Source: Anaerolineales bacterium
GTDB taxonomy: Bacteria > Chloroflexota > Anaerolineae > Anaerolineales > UBA4823
Direction of reading: 5' to 3'
DNA length: 64,000 nucleotides
Assembly: GCA_003105035.1 (NCBI GenBank)
Contig: PQAL01000036.1
Coordinates: 1-64,000 of the forward strand
Shown here: in pieces, positions 9,569 through 18,637 of the stretch
Position numbering within the stretch: the stretch's first letter is position 1
Layout of the letters: each line of letters begins with the position of its first letter
Notes under the pieces: generated by a model
The model's database searches: none
The model's input: the letters and a program-made list of their open reading frames with translations, nothing else
Told to the model about the DNA's origin: nothing
Position numbers and translations under genes: made by a program

Positions 9569-10834
9569 ATGGACAATGAAATCCGACAGCTGCTGAGAAT
9601 CGACGGCTCACGTCTAGATACACTCAATTCGATACTCTTGGACCCTGATATGCGGGTAGTGAATGATTTTCTCGAGGTGGTCGAAAAGTATGGAACCCCC
9701 GAGGAGATCAATCGAAAAGCTGAACAAGCCGGTAAGTTTGAAAACTTACTTGAGAAAGTTGCACAGATCAAACCTGAGTATCTCGAAGACCTGGATTGGC
9801 TCCAAAAACAACGCGACAGGTCAGCGTTTATCTCGATTGCCGAGTACCGGAAAAAGGTACTTGGTCCAAAAACAAAAGACATCCATTTTAAAGATGACTT
9901 TGCGGTAACTCTGGAAGTCAGCGCAAGCCAGTATTTCCCATGGATAAGGGAAATTGCCCAAAAATCGATCACCGAACAGCTGCTCATGCCAGGGAGGTTT
10001 ATCAAGGTTCGAAAGATGAAGGAGCAGGAATTGGATGGCGACTTACCTGCCATTGCAGCCGCCATGGACATCATTGGTGCTTCCTACGTAGAAACGTTGG
10101 ATACCAAGGGCACCGACGGTTCCAATGTGCATTTGGGTGGCCCGGCGACGATCACTGGCTATTTCGGTGGCGTCGGCCAGCCCAATCACTACCCATTGAA
10201 ATGGCTGGATGAGTTTCTATATTACTATACGAATTACGGCGTACGTCAGGTTCTTAACATTAACCCAGGTACGGTATTGCTGGGATACTTCTTATACCGC
10301 ATCGGGGTTAACATCGAATTCAAGATATCGGTCTTCATGGGGAACGATAATCCATATGCAGGCTTGTGGACGCTAATCGGGGCAAAATTATTCTCACGTG
10401 ATGATGGTACCTCCCCATTGATCGGTTTTAATTGGAGCAATTCAGTTAATAACGAAACCCTCGAAATCACCGCCCAGTTCAGGAAGGATTTCGGGTTTGA
10501 AGATGTTGTCAGGTTTGAGCACCATATCACGGAAACCTGGAAAAGTATCGTTCGCCAGCCATACAATCGGCGTGACGAGCTGGTCCAGCTCGCTGATCAT
10601 GTGGCCAATATCTCCGCCAAACACGAAGGTGGCGACCCGGAGGTTGACCAGGCACGCCCGCATCCATCCGATATCTTGGATTATTTCCGTGATAAGAGCG
10701 AAGTCATCGAATCGGGTGACTGGGAAAATCTAAAGACCAATTTCATTGATAAATTTGATGCTGCGAATCGTACGGCCTATGCCCTAACTCAGCACGGTTT
10801 ATCCTTTGTAGCCGCCCAGAACCTTCATAAATAA
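9569..10834 (+). CDS. Unrecognised 421-aa protein paired with amino-acid dehydrogenase
   Basis: I cannot assign this protein to a family. It is soluble, without signal peptide or membrane helices. A helical N-terminal third (residues 1-105) precedes a region with many Gly-rich and aromatic turns, such as HLGGPATITGYFGGVGQPNHYP near residue 190, NINPGTVLLGYFLYRIG near 230 and FMGNDNPYAGLW near 257. These look like the strand ends of an alpha/beta barrel, which is a guess. A GGAGAGG Shine-Dalgarno precedes the ATG. It ends 8 bp before the CBS-containing dehydrogenase gene, so the two are almost certainly co-translated and functionally linked. Confidence 0.75.
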   Translation: MDNEIRQLLRIDGSRLDTLNSILLDPDMRVVNDFLEVVEKYGTPEEINRKAEQAGKFENLLEKVAQIKPEYLEDLDWLQKQRDRSAFISIAEYRKKVLGPKTKDIHFKDDFAVTLEVSASQYFPWIREIAQKSITEQLLMPGRFIKVRKMKEQELDGDLPAIAAAMDIIGASYVETLDTKGTDGSNVHLGGPATITGYFGGVGQPNHYPLKWLDEFLYYYTNYGVRQVLNINPGTVLLGYFLYRIGVNIEFKISVFMGNDNPYAGLWTLIGAKLFSRDDGTSPLIGFNWSNSVNNETLEITAQFRKDFGFEDVVRFEHHITETWKSIVRQPYNRRDELVQLADHVANISAKHEGGDPEVDQARPHPSDILDYFRDKSEVIESGDWENLKTNFIDKFDAANRTAYALTQHGLSFVAAQNLHK

Positions 10835-10842
10835 GGAGACCC

Positions 10843-12714
10843 ATGATTCCTAAGCAAATGGAGGCTTTTCTTAAAGCCCGTATTCCAGAGCAAACCTGGA
10901 AGAGCCGACTGATCTGTGAAGACGGTAAATGTTTCATCGATTTTGGTCCACTGGATGTCGACCGCCTAGGCAGGCTTGGCATCGAGGTGGATAGCCTGGG
11001 GCCTAAAGTACTGGCATGTGTGTGGGATGATGAAACTCCACTGGAAGTGGGTGGTTACCTGGTCGTCGATAACCTGGCTATGGGCCGGCCATCGATGGGT
11101 GGAATCCGTATGCTACCCGACCTGACCCCTAGCACCATCCACAATTTAGCCAGGGGTATGACGTTAAAAAATGCCGCGGCCGACCTTCCCTATGGGGGTG
11201 GAAAAGCCGGCATCATTGCTGACCCTGACATGCCGATCGAGATCCACCAGGAAATTGTCAGGCGATTCGCAGGGTTGATCTACCGCTATCGAGATATTTA
11301 TCTGCCAGGGCCGGATGTGGGCACCAACGATGCCGACATGAAAATCATCGCCACAATGAATGGGCTGGATAATGCCCTTTCAAAGCCTGTTGAGATGGGC
11401 GGAAATCGTATCGATCAGCTCGGCGCAGCGGGTGGAGGTCTGGCTATCGCCCTTGAAGCATTGCTCGAGGAGCTACCTCGCTTACGCAACCTGCCGCAAT
11501 TCGCCAATAAAACCATCCCCGATCGAAGTGATATCACCATTATGTTGCAGGGTTTTGGAGCTGTAGGGGCCCACGGAGCACGCTACATCAAACAGCGCAT
11601 CCCTGAAGCGCATATTGTCGGTATCAGCGACATCTCAGGATATTTATACGACTTGAATGGATTACCCATCGAGCGCTTATTCAATGATTGGAAGGAAAAA
11701 GGAGTCGTCACCAAGGGGTATTACCAAGAAAAGCTGAGCAATCTTCCGCTTGGAAAATTCACTACCAAATTCTCCAGTTTTCCTGAGGACTTATTGCGGG
11801 AATCTGCTTTTTGTTTCATCCCCGCTGCTCCGGTGTCGAACTACCTTGATATCAACGATGTATCCAAACCATCCATGACGACTGACCGGATGGGTACCTG
11901 GGGCTTGATCATCGAAGGTGCCAACACGTATTCACCCGATCCAGATCGCAAATATGCCCGCTCACTGATGGAACGGGAAGTCTATCGTAACAAAGGTGTG
12001 CTAATTGTCACTGATTACCTGGTTAACTCTGGCGGTGTCATCTTTGCTTCCCAGGAAACACTAATCAAGACACCTAACCATCTACGCATCCCTGATCAGC
12101 TGCTGGGTGATTTCGAAGGGGTGAATAGCTGGCTTGAACAGCATGCTCAAGACTTTGGAGAGCTAGCTGAAAAAAGACTCAAAGCAGCAGAAACAGCCCG
12201 CGATGAGGTTATCAGGTGCAATATGCACGAGCTGGTTGATTTATTAATCTTGGATCCGGATCTCCTGCCTTGCGAAGCTGCTGAAAGCATCAGTATCAGG
12301 CGCATCACTTCCAAGGAGAAGGATCGAAAAGCATCCGATATCATGGCATCCATCATCACGATCCCTTCATCAGCCACCCTGCAGGAAGCGGCCAAATTAC
12401 TGGTCGAAACTGGTTGCCCAATTCTGGCGGTCGTGAATCCACGTGATGAATTGATCGGAGTATTATCCAATTGGGATATCACCAGGGCAGCTTCACGCGG
12501 CTCGATAGAAATGACGCTTCTCGAACAGGTCATGACCAAACAAGTGATCACTGCCAGGCCCGATGATGCCATTCTGGACCTGGTTCGCAAGCTTGAGTAT
12601 CACGAGATATCTGCCATGCCCATCGTGGATGGGAAAAAAGTCCTGGGCATGGTCAGTACCGACATCCTGGCGAGCCGCTCGCTCTACCGTTTGCTACAAT
12701 CCCAGCAGGATTGA
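10843..12714 (+). CDS. Glu/Leu/Phe/Val-type dehydrogenase with C-terminal CBS pair
   Basis: This 623-aa protein joins a complete amino-acid dehydrogenase (about residues 30-470) to two CBS motifs (about 496-555 and 559-615). The dehydrogenase part shows TLKNAAADLPYGGGKAGI with catalytic Lys121, the DVGTNDADM segment and a Rossmann QGFGAVG motif near residue 243. The family catalyses reversible NAD(P)-dependent oxidative deamination of L-amino acids. In glutamate dehydrogenases the lysine of the KGGLR motif contacts the substrate side-chain carboxylate; here the motif reads SMGGIRM (Met85), as in Leu/Val/Phe enzymes. The substrate may therefore be a hydrophobic amino acid. CBS pairs usually sense adenylates, suggesting energy control. 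AAGGAG precedes the ATG; a terminator follows the stop. Confidence 0.88.
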   Translation: MIPKQMEAFLKARIPEQTWKSRLICEDGKCFIDFGPLDVDRLGRLGIEVDSLGPKVLACVWDDETPLEVGGYLVVDNLAMGRPSMGGIRMLPDLTPSTIHNLARGMTLKNAAADLPYGGGKAGIIADPDMPIEIHQEIVRRFAGLIYRYRDIYLPGPDVGTNDADMKIIATMNGLDNALSKPVEMGGNRIDQLGAAGGGLAIALEALLEELPRLRNLPQFANKTIPDRSDITIMLQGFGAVGAHGARYIKQRIPEAHIVGISDISGYLYDLNGLPIERLFNDWKEKGVVTKGYYQEKLSNLPLGKFTTKFSSFPEDLLRESAFCFIPAAPVSNYLDINDVSKPSMTTDRMGTWGLIIEGANTYSPDPDRKYARSLMEREVYRNKGVLIVTDYLVNSGGVIFASQETLIKTPNHLRIPDQLLGDFEGVNSWLEQHAQDFGELAEKRLKAAETARDEVIRCNMHELVDLLILDPDLLPCEAAESISIRRITSKEKDRKASDIMASIITIPSSATLQEAAKLLVETGCPILAVVNPRDELIGVLSNWDITRAASRGSIEMTLLEQVMTKQVITARPDDAILDLVRKLEYHEISAMPIVDGKKVLGMVSTDILASRSLYRLLQSQQD

Positions 12715-12739
12715 TCAAGCGAGTTATCCTGCATAAAAG

Positions 12740-12771
12740 ACCTCTCCTGCAGTTCTACGGAGAGGTTTTTT
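12740..12771 (+). terminator. Rho-independent terminator after dehydrogenase gene
   Basis: An 8-bp perfect stem, ACCTCTCC at 12740-12747 with GGAGAGGT at 12759-12766, is followed by six T residues. It ends 3 bp before the -35 box of the next gene. Confidence 0.88.
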
Positions 12772-12774
12772 CAC

Positions 12775-12802
12775 TTGACAACTAGTACATTTGTTCTATA
12801 AT
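12775..12802 (+). promoter_or_regulatory. Consensus promoter for a leaderless radical SAM gene
   Basis: TTGACA at 12775-12780 and TATAAT at 12797-12802 both match the sigma-70 consensus, with a 16-bp spacer. The predicted transcript start coincides with the in-frame GTG at 12809. Confidence 0.8.
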
Positions 12803-12808
12803 ATATAC

Positions 12809-13951
12809 GTGGAGACTTATGAGAAATTAAAACTGGTTAGCGCACAGATGCACCTGGAATCTGCTGAAGACACCAGCTGTATCCAGGTCCCTAGTCGCAA
12901 GCAGGATAAAATCTCCGTCAGTGATGCGGTCTTGCCGAGTGGTAAGCGGATCTCATTGTTGAAGTCCCAGCTCTCCACAGTGTGTGAGCGGGACTGTAAC
13001 TACTGCCCCTTCCGCTCTGGGCGCGATTTTCAGCGTGCATCCTTCCAACCAGAGGAATTCGCAAAAATATTCTTATCCCTCTATCAGGCGCATATCGCTG
13101 AAGGGATATTCCTGAGCTCGGGAATATTCAATAATGGATCTTTCACACAGGACTATCTGCTGGATACAGCGGATATCCTGCGGAACAAACTGCATTTTAA
13201 GGGTTATGTCCACCTAAAAATCATGCCCGGGGCTGAATATGCCCAGGTAGAACGCGCCATGCAGCTGGCTGACCGGGTATCCATAAATCTCGAAGCACCG
13301 ACCACAGCTACACTACAAAAGCTTGCTCCAGGTAAACGATTCACCGAAGAATTAGTCCAACCGTTAAAATGGATCCAACAAATCCGGCAGACACAATCAC
13401 CCTATCATGGATGGGATCATCGCTGGCCTTCTTCAGTCACCCAGTTCGTAGTCAGTGCAGTCGGAGAGACCGACGTAGAGCTCTTAGCAACCACGGAATA
13501 CCTCTATAGCCAGCTCAAATTAAAGCGTACGTACTACTCAACATTCAATCCTATCCCCGATACACCGCTTGAAAATGTGCCGCCTGGCTCCCCACATCGT
13601 GAATTCCGCTTGTATGAAGCTTCTTTCTTGCTGCGCGATTATGGATTCGGCCTTGAAGACCTTCCATTTGATCGAAATGGGCACTTGCCCCTAGATATCG
13701 ACCCAAAGACCGCCTGGGCCAAAGAAAACCTGGTGTCGACCCCCGTTGAGATCAATGGGGCAGAAAAATATGAGCTGTTGCGTATACCAGGCATTGGACC
13801 GAAAACCGCAGACGCAATCCTGACCGCGCGTAGGATGGGTAAAATAACCAACCCCGAAATGCTACCCGCCTTCGGTGTAAATATGAAGAAGGCGGCTCAA
13901 TACATTTCAGTTAATGGCAAAAACCCTGCCAGACAAATCTCTTTCCTATAA
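12809..13951 (+). CDS. Radical SAM protein of putative DNA modification/repair family
   Basis: Start chosen at the GTG at 12809, because the TTG at 12791, also in frame, lies inside the promoter spacer; an ATG at 12848 is the alternative. The 380-aa protein has the radical SAM CxxxCxxC motif (CERDCNYCPF, near residues 58-67). At the C-terminus is a helix-hairpin-helix (LLRIPGIGPKTADAILTARR) that binds DNA non-specifically. This layout matches the family annotated as putative DNA modification/repair radical SAM protein (TIGR03916), which in other genomes often pairs with a uracil-DNA-glycosylase-like protein. No such partner lies next to it. The reaction is unknown. Confidence 0.8.
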   Translation: METYEKLKLVSAQMHLESAEDTSCIQVPSRKQDKISVSDAVLPSGKRISLLKSQLSTVCERDCNYCPFRSGRDFQRASFQPEEFAKIFLSLYQAHIAEGIFLSSGIFNNGSFTQDYLLDTADILRNKLHFKGYVHLKIMPGAEYAQVERAMQLADRVSINLEAPTTATLQKLAPGKRFTEELVQPLKWIQQIRQTQSPYHGWDHRWPSSVTQFVVSAVGETDVELLATTEYLYSQLKLKRTYYSTFNPIPDTPLENVPPGSPHREFRLYEASFLLRDYGFGLEDLPFDRNGHLPLDIDPKTAWAKENLVSTPVEINGAEKYELLRIPGIGPKTADAILTARRMGKITNPEMLPAFGVNMKKAAQYISVNGKNPARQISFL

Positions 13952-13965
13952 AACACTTGACTCCC

Positions 13966-13994
13966 TTGTTTTTTTTAATCGGATACTCTATACT
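13966..13994 (+). promoter_or_regulatory. Promoter of the hyuA operon
   Basis: TTGTTT at 13966-13971 and TATACT at 13989-13994 are spaced by 17 bp. The -10 box ends 8 nt before the hyuA ATG and there is no Shine-Dalgarno between them, so the message would be leaderless or nearly so. Confidence 0.55.
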
Positions 13995-14002
13995 CAGATA
14001 CC

Positions 14003-16036
14003 ATGTTACGCATTGGTATCGATATTGGCGGCACTTTCACTGATTTCATCGTGTACGAGCCCGAGAGTGGAAATATCCGTACGTTTAAACTCCCGTCTGA
14101 TCCCTCCGACCCGGCCAAATCTGTCCTTGATGGATTAAAACAAATTACTTCACATGGCGCTTTGCATGTTATTCATGGCTCAACCGTGGCAACCAATGCC
14201 CTACTGGAAGGAAAAGGTGCTCGAACAGCCCTGATCACCACCCAGGGTTTCAATGACATCCTACAGATCGGCCGGCAAAACCGCCCCAGCTTATACGATT
14301 GGAATGTTCCTCCGACTTCACCGCTTGTACCTTCAGACTTGAGATTTGAAGTTAGGGAACGAGTTGATCATCTTGGTAATGTTCTCATCCCCTTCGACCC
14401 AACCCAGCTGGAAGCAATCGCCCAACAGCTATCCCAATCACACATTGAGTCAGTCGCCATTTGCCTGTTATTCAGCTTTTTACATCCTCAGCATGAGCAA
14501 ATGATAGTAGAAAAACTCAGCGGGTATGCTTTTCCCGTTTATTTGTCAAGTGATATATTGCCAGAGTATCGGGAATATGAACGAATGAGCACCACGGTAA
14601 TTAATGCATATGTCTCTCCAATTCTTGATAGGTATCTCTCCAAATTAGCGTCTTCATTGGGCGATGTACACGTTGATATCATGCAATCCAATGGGGGGAT
14701 GATCAGCCTGCCAGAAGCACGCAGAAATGGTGCCCGGTGTATCCTATCTGGCCCAGCCGGGGGGATTTCAGGTGCAATGAACATCACTGAGAGTATCGTG
14801 TCACGTGATGCCTCGCAGTCAAGTCAGATTACACCAAAAGTGATCACCTTTGACATGGGTGGGACATCCACAGACGTATCGTTGATTAATGGTCATCCCT
14901 CCTTCACAACCGAAGCAGTCGTGGGAGGTTATCCGATTCGATTACCTCTGCTTGACATCCACACGATTGGTGCCGGTGGAGGCTCGATCGCCTATATTGA
15001 TTCAGGCGGTTCTCTACGGGTGGGTCCGCAAAGTACAGGTGCGATTCCTGGCCCAGCGTGTTATGGTATGGGGGATTCCCCCACGGTCACCGATGCAAAC
15101 TTAGTTTTAGGTCGCCTGCTCCCCGAATATTTTCTGGGTGGAAAAATGCACATAGACGCTGGCCGATCATGGCTCGCCATGGAAAAACTGGGTGTTCGCA
15201 TGCAGCGGACAGCAATTCAAGCTGCCAGGGGTGTCATTGAGGTGGTTAACGCCCAGATGGAGAGAGCATTGCGGGTCATCTCTATTGAACGTGGCCACGA
15301 TCCGCGCGATTTCTTCCTTTTTTCTTTTGGCGGAGCTGGCGGGTTACATGCTGTCGCGTTAGCCCGTCAGATGGATATCCCTAAGGTGGTTATCTCCCGG
15401 TACGCTTCTACATTATCAGCCTATGGCATGCTCGCCTCTGACGTGGTCAAGGATTACGTGAAGACGATAATGCTGCCTGGCACGACCGATATGTCCATAT
15501 TGGATGATCAATTCGAGCCGTTAATTGATAAAGGGATATCAGAAATGGCGAGAGAAGGAATAGCAGCGAACGAAATTGAGATCCAACCTAGTTTGGATGT
15601 CCGCTATGTGGGGCAATCCTACGAGCTAAATATAGCGTATTCCAAGGACTTCCTGGCTGCGTTCACCCAAGCCCACGATAGCGCGTATGGCTATTCTTAT
15701 ACTGGCAAAGAAACTGAAATTGTAAATCTGCGCCTGTGTGCTATCGGAAAAGTCCCCCGCATCCAGTTACCCAAACGCCCAACTAGGTTCCCATCCGAGG
15801 TACCTGCCCCGCTACGATCCATGCAGGTCGAGTTATCCAAAGGTTCAGAATTGATTCCTGTATATCAATATGATGATCTATTCCCTGGAACGGCACTATC
15901 TGGTCCTGCATTAATCGTTTCAGCAGATACAACCATATTCATGGATAATAATGATAAGCTGGAAGTCGATGAATTTGATAATCTTATCATTGATGTTTTT
16001 TTCAAACCCAAGCTATCCAACCAATTACTCAAGTGA
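14003..16036 (+). CDS. hyuA: Hydantoinase/oxoprolinase subunit A
   Basis: The 677-aa protein matches the HyuA family in length and layout. The N-terminal hydantoinase A domain has the phosphate-binding motif GIDIGGTFTDF at residues 5-15, and a second actin-like ATP motif FDMGGTSTDVSL lies near residue 285. The family performs ATP-dependent hydrolysis of cyclic imides (5-oxoproline, N-methylhydantoin) or, in related members, carboxylation of ketones, together with subunit B. Subunit B is two genes downstream at 17012, with a PRPP-synthetase-like gene between. The substrate cannot be told from sequence. The LctP-like permease at the operon end suggests an organic acid is imported or exported. 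Confidence 0.9.
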   Translation: MLRIGIDIGGTFTDFIVYEPESGNIRTFKLPSDPSDPAKSVLDGLKQITSHGALHVIHGSTVATNALLEGKGARTALITTQGFNDILQIGRQNRPSLYDWNVPPTSPLVPSDLRFEVRERVDHLGNVLIPFDPTQLEAIAQQLSQSHIESVAICLLFSFLHPQHEQMIVEKLSGYAFPVYLSSDILPEYREYERMSTTVINAYVSPILDRYLSKLASSLGDVHVDIMQSNGGMISLPEARRNGARCILSGPAGGISGAMNITESIVSRDASQSSQITPKVITFDMGGTSTDVSLINGHPSFTTEAVVGGYPIRLPLLDIHTIGAGGGSIAYIDSGGSLRVGPQSTGAIPGPACYGMGDSPTVTDANLVLGRLLPEYFLGGKMHIDAGRSWLAMEKLGVRMQRTAIQAARGVIEVVNAQMERALRVISIERGHDPRDFFLFSFGGAGGLHAVALARQMDIPKVVISRYASTLSAYGMLASDVVKDYVKTIMLPGTTDMSILDDQFEPLIDKGISEMAREGIAANEIEIQPSLDVRYVGQSYELNIAYSKDFLAAFTQAHDSAYGYSYTGKETEIVNLRLCAIGKVPRIQLPKRPTRFPSEVPAPLRSMQVELSKGSELIPVYQYDDLFPGTALSGPALIVSADTTIFMDNNDKLEVDEFDNLIIDVFFKPKLSNQLLK

Positions 16037-16061
16037 TTAATAGTTATAAGGTAAACCGATC

Positions 16062-17012
16062 ATGTCATCCCATCCACTACGAATATTCGCGGGTTCATCG
16101 CACCAGGCATTAGCTCACGAAGTCACCGATCTCCTGGGTGTTCCACTGGGTAACTCAACCACCCGAATCTTTCCCGATTCAGAGATATTTGTAAATATTG
16201 ATGAGGTCGTCAGGGACCAGGACATATTTTTCATCCAGACTTGTTCCATGCCGGTCAATGATCGCCTCATGGAACTTTTGTTATACCTGGATGCTTTTCG
16301 CCGGGCGAGTGCCCACTCCATCAGCGTGGTGATCCCTTATTTCCCGTATGCCCGCCAGGATCGTATGTCCCATGGGCGAGAAGCCATCAGCGCCAGGGTC
16401 GTGGCGAATTTACTTGAAAAACAAGGCGCTTCAAGGGTAATTTTCTTTGACATCCACAACCCAGCCATTCAAGGTTTCTTCAACATCCCGGTCGATCCGT
16501 TGTCAGCCATATCTCTCCTGGCGAATTACTACCGTAAACCCGAATACCGCAATTCTGTAATCGTCAGCCCGGATGTTGGGCGGGCCAGCCTGGCAGGTAA
16601 ATATGCAGGGTTGCTTGATCTACCGCTGGTCATCATGCATAAACGCAGATCCAGCCCCTTGGAAGTTAAAACCACGCACATCGTTGGCGATATCACCGGC
16701 CGCAGGCCAATCATCGTGGATGACCTGATCGCTGGCGGTAGCGTTCTCAAGCAATTGGATGACCTTTACCAGCATGGAGCCCAGGGAAAGGCTTGCCTGG
16801 CAATCACTCACCCGGTGCTTCTGCCAACTGCCCTTAAAAGACTGGACGAAGATGATCGGATCGAGAAACTAGTGGTCACCAATACCATACCAGTCCCTAA
16901 AGAAAAACTCCATCCGAAGCTGGAGGTAATTTCCATTGCGCCTCTGCTCGCAGAGATTATTAATCGTATTTATGGTGGTATCAGCATTTCAGAGAAAATG
17001 ATCTTGTCATAG
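16062..17012 (+). CDS. prs: Ribose-phosphate pyrophosphokinase-like protein
   Basis: This 316-aa protein aligns along its whole length with PRPP synthetase. It has [10 protein letters not shown] (family FSDGE), [20 protein letters not shown], a [11 protein letters not shown] segment matching the family DLHxxQIQGFF, and flexible-loop residues in HKRRSSPLE. The PRPP-binding loop normally reads DDxIDTGGT; here it is DDLIAGGSV, apparently one residue shorter and lacking the acidic residue after DDxI. The family makes PRPP from ribose-5-P and ATP. The unusual loop and its position between hyuA and hyuB raise the chance that it is a specialised paralogue. Its stop overlaps the next start by one base. 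Confidence 0.85.
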   Translation: MSSHPLRIFAGSSHQALAHEVTDLLGVPLGNSTTRIFPDSEIFVNIDEVVRDQDIFFIQTCSMPVNDRLMELLLYLDAFRRASAHSISVVIPYFPYARQDRMSHGREAISARVVANLLEKQGASRVIFFDIHNPAIQGFFNIPVDPLSAISLLANYYRKPEYRNSVIVSPDVGRASLAGKYAGLLDLPLVIMHKRRSSPLEVKTTHIVGDITGRRPIIVDDLIAGGSVLKQLDDLYQHGAQGKACLAITHPVLLPTALKRLDEDDRIEKLVVTNTIPVPKEKLHPKLEVISIAPLLAEIINRIYGGISISEKMILS

Positions 17013-18637
17013 TGCCTATGCGCAATTCACAGAATTATTATCCGTCTGATCCGATCAGGCTCGAAATATATAAATACTTCTTCGCTTCCATTGCCGAGGA
17101 GATGGGCGCGGTGCTGCGTAAAGCCAGTTTTTCTCCTAATATCAAAGAACGGCGTGATTTTTCCTGCGCAGTTTTCGATCAGCATGGCAATATGATCGCC
17201 CAGGCAGCCCATATCCCTGTCCATCTGGGTTCCATGCCCATGTCGGTCCAATCTGCCGTCCAAAAATTCTCCGCTTCAGGTGAGAGGCTTAGCCCAGGCG
17301 ACACGATCATCGTGAATGATCCCTTCCTTGGGGGAACCCATTTGCCAGATATCACCCTGGTCAGTCCTTTATTTTTTGATACCGGCATTACAGCGGATGA
17401 CATGAAACCTGTCGCCTATGTTGCCAATCGCGCCCACCATGCTGATATCGGTGGTATTTCGCCGGGTTCGATGCCGATCGCGCGCGAGATTTTCCAGGAA
17501 GGGTTGATCATCCCTCCGGTAAAGTTTGTCACAGGTGGCACGCTTAACCAGGGCATACTTGACTTGATACTCGCTAATGTACGTACCCCCGAAGAGCGTA
17601 GCGGTGACCTAAAAGCCCAGATTGGCGCGAATCAGCGGGGTATCACCCGTTTGACTGATCTTATTCAACGCTACGGTCTGCAGGAAGTATCCCTGTACAT
17701 GCAGGAATTGCTAGACTATACCGAGCACATGACGCGCCGTCTGATTGCTGAAATCCCTGATGGGAAATACACGTTTTCTGATAATCTCGATGATAACGGG
17801 GTTACCGAGCAGAAAGTCCGCATCCAAGTTTCGATAAAAATTGAAGGAGAAAACGCAGAAGTCGACTTTACAGGTTCTGCTGAGCAACAGCCCGGCAGTA
17901 TCAACGCAGTGTACGCCATCACATTGTCAGCAGTCAACTACGTTTTCCGTTCCCTGATCGGCCTCGATGTCCCGAATAATAGTGGCTGCCTGGTACCTAT
18001 CAAGATCATCGCTCCACAAGGCACCGTCGTGAATGCCTTGCATCCTGCTCCAGTGGCAGGCGGTAACGTGGAGACGTCGCAACGCATCGTGGATGTGCTC
18101 CTTGGAGCCTTCGCCCAGGCATGCCCTGAGCGCATCCCTGCCGCCTCCCAAGGCACGATGAACAATGTGATGATCGGCGGATGGGATATTGAAAGGAAGC
18201 GATACTTCACCTATTACGAGACGATCGGCGGTGGAACGGGTGCCAGCCCACAGCAGGATGGTTTTTCGGCTGTCCATAGCCACATGACTAATACATTAAA
18301 CACTCCCATTGAAGCCCTGGAATATGCATATCCGCTTCAGGTCACACGTTATGCGATTCACAACACCAGCGGTGGAGAAGGGATCCATCGCGGGGGCGAT
18401 GGAATCATCCGTGAAATCAAGGTATTATGCGATGCACAGCTCACTCTGTTATCGGAGCGCCGCGTCACCCAACCGTATGGTCTCTCGGGTGGAGAACCAG
18501 GGCAAGCTGGAGAAAATCAGCTTATCCACGAGGGTCAAGTAACCCACCTACCCGGTAAAGGCAACTTTTATCTCTCAAAAGGTGATATTCTGAGTATTAG
18601 CACTCCGGGTGGTGGAGGCTTTGGACCTAAAAAATGA
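17012..18637 (+). CDS. hyuB: Hydantoinase/oxoprolinase subunit B
   Basis: The 541-aa protein is a full-length HyuB family member. It has a conserved N-terminal segment (IAEEMGAVLRKASFSPNIKERRDFSCAVFD), the metal-binding-like NDPFLGGTHLPDI and ANRAHHADIGGISPGSMP motifs near residues 105-160, and a Gly-rich end (STPGGGGFGPK). It forms the heteromeric enzyme with HyuA at 14003. The start is either the GTG at 17012, which overlaps the upstream stop, or the ATG at 17018; no Shine-Dalgarno is visible. Its stop overlaps the permease start by 4 bases (ATGA). Confidence 0.92.
   Translation: MPMRNSQNYYPSDPIRLEIYKYFFASIAEEMGAVLRKASFSPNIKERRDFSCAVFDQHGNMIAQAAHIPVHLGSMPMSVQSAVQKFSASGERLSPGDTIIVNDPFLGGTHLPDITLVSPLFFDTGITADDMKPVAYVANRAHHADIGGISPGSMPIAREIFQEGLIIPPVKFVTGGTLNQGILDLILANVRTPEERSGDLKAQIGANQRGITRLTDLIQRYGLQEVSLYMQELLDYTEHMTRRLIAEIPDGKYTFSDNLDDNGVTEQKVRIQVSIKIEGENAEVDFTGSAEQQPGSINAVYAITLSAVNYVFRSLIGLDVPNNSGCLVPIKIIAPQGTVVNALHPAPVAGGNVETSQRIVDVLLGAFAQACPERIPAASQGTMNNVMIGGWDIERKRYFTYYETIGGGTGASPQQDGFSAVHSHMTNTLNTPIEALEYAYPLQVTRYAIHNTSGGEGIHRGGDGIIREIKVLCDAQLTLLSERRVTQPYGLSGGEPGQAGENQLIHEGQVTHLPGKGNFYLSKGDILSISTPGGGGFGPKK

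Noticed and set aside
12791-12808. TTG start for the radical SAM gene
   Set aside because: The codon lies between the -35 and -10 boxes of the promoter, upstream of the likely transcript start.
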